Origin: JAERML01 sp035687895
Lineage (GTDB): Bacteria; Bacteroidota; Ignavibacteria; UBA10030; UBA6906
DNA: 7,448 bases
Direction: 5' to 3'
Assembly (NCBI GenBank): GCA_035687895.1
Contig: DASRUE010000091.1
Location: 1-7,448 of the forward strand
Shown: piece after piece, positions 5,106 through 7,448 of the stretch
Layout: each line of letters opens with the position of its first letter
Position numbering within the stretch: position 1 is the stretch's first letter
Translations under genes and position numbers: made by a program
Notes under the pieces: generated by a model
What the model was told of the DNA's origin: nothing
Seen by the model: the letters and a program-made list of their open reading frames with translations, nothing else
Databases searched by the model: none

Positions 5106-6557
5106 ATGCTGACTTCATTTTCTCCTGAGGTGTATGGGGACGTCCTCGCCCGCCTGCGCGACGCCAATGCAGCTTTTGGTGCATCGTATCCCGGCGAGTC
5201 GAACTTGCGCCAGGCGGTCCACACCGTCTACGGAGGGGCACATATCTTCAAGGCAGAGACGGCCGGCAAACTCGGAGCGAACGCCCTCAATGCGCTCCAG
5301 GAGTATGCACCGGACTTTGTCGAGTTCGCCAGATCAATCGGGCTCACCGGCTCGGAGAAACTCCCGAAGTCCCGGGCACAGGTTGCCGCTCTCATCAAAA
5401 AGCTGAGAAAGAATCCGGATGCTGTGAAACGGACAGACCGGCCTGCATGGCTTGCCTATACGATCTACGCGCGTGTTGTTGCCAAGCTCCAAAGCGAGCC
5501 GGTAGAAGATTTCCGTATCGATTTTGAGGATGGTTACGGCCACCGAACCGATGCCGAAGAAGATGGGCATGCTGTGGCTGTTGCAGAAGAGATTGCACGC
5601 GGAATGAGCACGGGAACTCTCCCTCCTTTCATCGGCATCAGGATCAAACCGCTTACGGAAGAGCTTAAGATGCGAGGCATACGGACGCTTGATATCGTTA
5701 TTTCGACGCTTGCCGCGCGTACGGGCGGAAAGCTGCCGGGGAATTTTGTTGTCACGATACCAAAGGTGACGCTCCCCGGGCAGGTGGCTTCACTTGTGAG
5801 ATTATTCGAAGTGCTTGAAGAGCGAAACTCAATCCCCGCCGGTTCACTGAAAGTTGAATTGATGGTCGAGACACCTCAGTCAATCATTACTCACGATGGT
5901 GCATCGGCGTTGTCGGTTCTTGTCGCTGCGGGCAAGGGACGCTGCGTCAGTGCGCATTTTGGGGTGTACGATTACACGGCGTCGTGCAGCATCACCGCCG
6001 CGCACCAGAGCATGACGCATCCATCGTGCGACTTCGCCCGTCATATGATGCAGGTCGCACTTGCCGGAACAAGCATCACATTGTCCGACGGCGCCACGGT
6101 CACCATGCCGGTCGGTCCTCACCGCGCCGCCAAGGAAGGAAAGCCACTCACGGCAAAACAGAAAGCCGAGAACAAAGCTGTCGTTCACCGGGCCTGGAGG
6201 CTGGCGTTCGATGATGTCAACCATTCGTTGCGCCACGGGTACTATCAGGGGTGGGACCTGCATCCGGGACAACTTCCCATCAGGTATGCGGCGGTGTATG
6301 CATTCTTCCTCGAGGGATTGGAACTTGCCTCCACCCGCCTGAAGGTCTTCATTGAAAAGGCCGCGCAGGCAACGCTTATCGGTGATACGTTCGACGACGC
6401 CGCAACGGGACAGGGGCTGCTGAATTTCTTCCTTCGCGGGTTGAACTGCAGGGCAATCACCGAAGAGGAAGCGGCAATCACTGGCCTGTCACTGGATGAG
6501 CTAAGGAGCCGATCGTTCGTGAAGATTTTGAATGGCCGTCGCTCTCATCATAGCTGA
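5106..6557 (+). CDS. DUF6986-type HpcH/CitE-like TIM-barrel (aldolase/lyase-like) protein
   Basis: A 483-residue cytosolic protein resembling the DUF6986 family, part of the pyruvate/phosphoenolpyruvate-binding TIM-barrel superfamily that includes HpcH/HpaI aldolases, CitE and malate synthase. Motifs seen: VYGGAHIFKAETAGKLG (41-57), EDFRIDFEDGYG (134-145), IGIRIKPLTEEL (176-187), IPKV (218-221), ELMVETPQSI (251-260), HFGVYDYTASC (284-294), HPSCDFAR (315-322) and GWDLHPGQLPIRYAA (382-396). By analogy with CitE, Glu255 in V-E-T-P and Asp289 in V-Y-D-Y are likely magnesium ligands, and Arg179 may hold a carboxylate; this is inference. The reaction is unknown. Members are sometimes labelled aldolase or phosphoenolpyruvate kinase by superfamily only. 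The length and completeness suggest a working enzyme. The TrpF-like gene follows after 9 bases. The start at 5106 follows a good AAGGA. Confidence 0.85.
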   Translation: MLTSFSPEVYGDVLARLRDANAAFGASYPGESNLRQAVHTVYGGAHIFKAETAGKLGANALNALQEYAPDFVEFARSIGLTGSEKLPKSRAQVAALIKKLRKNPDAVKRTDRPAWLAYTIYARVVAKLQSEPVEDFRIDFEDGYGHRTDAEEDGHAVAVAEEIARGMSTGTLPPFIGIRIKPLTEELKMRGIRTLDIVISTLAARTGGKLPGNFVVTIPKVTLPGQVASLVRLFEVLEERNSIPAGSLKVELMVETPQSIITHDGASALSVLVAAGKGRCVSAHFGVYDYTASCSITAAHQSMTHPSCDFARHMMQVALAGTSITLSDGATVTMPVGPHRAAKEGKPLTAKQKAENKAVVHRAWRLAFDDVNHSLRHGYYQGWDLHPGQLPIRYAAVYAFFLEGLELASTRLKVFIEKAAQATLIGDTFDDAATGQGLLNFFLRGLNCRAITEEEAAITGLSLDELRSRSFVKILNGRRSHHS

Positions 6558-6566
6558 TTCCCCGCC

Positions 6567-7253
6567 ATGCAACCCACTGCCAGCCCGCGGGTGAAGATCT
6601 GCTGCATCAGTAGTGTCAAGGAGGCGCGGATGGCGGTCCGCTACGGAGCGTCTGCCATGGGGTTGGTCTCTTCCATGCCAAGTGGACCGGGAGTGATCGG
6701 AGAGGACTTGATTGCGGAGATTGCGGCAACGATTCCACCGGGTGTAGCATCGTTCCTCCTCACCAGCAAGCAGGACGCACAATCTCTCATTCAACAGCAG
6801 CGCCGGACGCGGGTGAACACAATTCAGATCTGTGATAGCCTCGAGAAGAAGCACTATCAGCACTTGCGAGCTGCTCTACCGGGCGTTGCCCTGGTCCAGG
6901 TTATCCACGTTCGCGGCCCCGAATCGGTGCATGAGGCACGCTCAGTTGTGCCGTATGTGGACGGCATTCTCCTCGACTCAGGCAACCAGTCTTTGGCTGT
7001 GAAGGAATTGGGCGGAACAGGACGGACACATGATTGGACAATCAGCAACAACATCCGCGAGGCAGTCGAGGTCCCGGTCTTTCTCGCAGGTGGACTCAAC
7101 GCAGGCAACGTCGCGGAGGCGTTAAACAAAGTGCACCCCTACGCCCTTGATCTTTGCAGCGGCGTCCGAACAAATGGGAAGCTGGACGAAGAGAAGCTGG
7201 CGGCGTTCTTCCATCAGGTCCGGCAATGGACCAGTCAACGCGAGAGCATGTAG
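6567..7253 (+). CDS. Divergent TrpF-like (phosphoribosylanthranilate isomerase-like) protein
   Basis: A 228-residue (beta/alpha)8-barrel protein, close to the usual TrpF length. TrpF isomerises phosphoribosylanthranilate in tryptophan synthesis. Shared features: VKIC (9-12) with Cys12 where TrpF has its catalytic base, LLDSG (135-139) with Asp137 at the general-acid position, ELGGTGRTHDW (147-157) matching GGTGxxFDW, and phosphate-site loops LAGGLNAGNV (173-182) and LCSGVR (196-201). Differences: KICG is KICC; the canonical GFxFxxxSPR segment is GLVSSMPSGPGV (32-43), so the conserved Arg is missing; and SGVE is SGVR. No other trp gene is present. This looks like a coherent TrpF-like subgroup rather than decay, and its substrate could differ. 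The ATG at 6567 is 9 bases after the DUF6986 stop, with no Shine-Dalgarno, so coupling is likely. The stop abuts the next gene's ATG. Confidence 0.8.
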   Translation: MQPTASPRVKICCISSVKEARMAVRYGASAMGLVSSMPSGPGVIGEDLIAEIAATIPPGVASFLLTSKQDAQSLIQQQRRTRVNTIQICDSLEKKHYQHLRAALPGVALVQVIHVRGPESVHEARSVVPYVDGILLDSGNQSLAVKELGGTGRTHDWTISNNIREAVEVPVFLAGGLNAGNVAEALNKVHPYALDLCSGVRTNGKLDEEKLAAFFHQVRQWTSQRESM

Positions 7254-7448
7254 ATGCGGTGGTCCTGGCTATTCTTCGTCTGCTTTATACACGTCAGTTG
7301 CGGCATCGCGCAATCATCCAAAACTTCAGAACTCATGACTACTCCTCCGTCGCTTGCATACCTCGCCCTTGGCGACTCCTACACCATTGGAGAAAGTGTG
7401 AACGAATTCGAACGCTGGCCCCTGCAACTCACCGCTACGCTGCGGGCT
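7254..7448 (+). CDS. SGNH/GDSL hydrolase, N-terminal fragment, probably exported
   Basis: Partial gene, open to the right edge; the first 65 residues are visible. Residues 1-19 look like a signal peptide: basic start (MRW), hydrophobic core (LFFVCFI) and a G-I-A cleavage-like end before QSS. A Cys at 16 is not in a good lipobox (H-V-S-C). From residue 35 the protein reads LAYLALGDSYTIGESV, the Block I motif of SGNH hydrolases, with Ser42 as the nucleophile, followed by ERWPLQLTATLR, typical of this esterase-type subgroup. The Gly, Asn and Asp-x-x-His blocks lie outside the window. The ATG directly follows the TAG of the TrpF-like gene, with a weak GAGAG upstream, consistent with the same operon. 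A second ATG at 7335 would give a cytosolic form starting just before the catalytic block, so export is probable but not certain. Confidence 0.85.
   Translation, partial: MRWSWLFFVCFIHVSCGIAQSSKTSELMTTPPSLAYLALGDSYTIGESVNEFERWPLQLTATLRA

Noticed and set aside
1..7448. tRNA, rRNA, riboswitch, CRISPR, insertion sequence or prophage signatures
   Set aside because: Scanned by eye for long direct repeats, terminal inverted repeats, transposase or integrase motifs and tRNA-like T-loops; none was found. Weak or short elements could be missed without a covariance or profile search.

Overview
The window is a fully coding-dense piece of bacterial chromosome at roughly 55% G+C (estimated by eye). It holds eight protein genes, two of them cut by the window edges. 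I found no RNA gene, mobile element, CRISPR array or integration scar. The gene families (tandem DUF5668/LiaF-like proteins next to a LytS-type kinase, DUF2157-type membrane proteins, an SGNH hydrolase beginning its catalytic block with GDSYTIGE) resemble those of the Bacteroidota/Ignavibacteriota/Chlorobiota branch or a neighbouring phylum. This taxonomic guess is from family flavour only and is of modest confidence. Some genes have clear Shine-Dalgarno sequences (DUF5668 genes, AGCS transporter, DUF6986 gene); others are translationally coupled or leaderless-looking.

Left block, minus strand (1-1231): an envelope-sensing style operon. It reads, in transcription order, a small four-helix DUF5668 protein, a DUF5668 plus LiaF-type C-terminal domain protein, and the first 32 residues of a LytS/YehU-type sensor histidine kinase running off the left edge. 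A candidate promoter with an unusual 19-bp spacer filled by a dyad lies just upstream. A 17-bp perfect palindrome of Fur/PerR-like 7-1-7 geometry lies about 65 bp further up.

Middle block, minus strand (1419-3546): two tightly coupled polytopic membrane proteins of DUF2157 type. The second ends in a glycine-rich cytoplasmic or periplasmic tail. A reasonable sigma70-like promoter precedes the pair.

Right block, plus strand (3708-7448): an AGCS-family sodium:alanine/glycine symporter, a DUF6986 HpcH/CitE-like TIM-barrel enzyme of unknown reaction, a divergent TrpF-like (phosphoribosylanthranilate isomerase-like) barrel, and the start of an exported SGNH hydrolase. The last three are packed with gaps of 9 and 0 bases, so co-transcription is likely. 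The symporter is 54 bases upstream and may belong to the same unit. The pairing of an uncharacterised aldolase-like enzyme with a TrpF-like protein that lacks part of the canonical TrpF signature is the most likely place for undescribed chemistry here. The LiaF/DUF5668/LytS cluster is the most likely place for an undescribed signalling arrangement.
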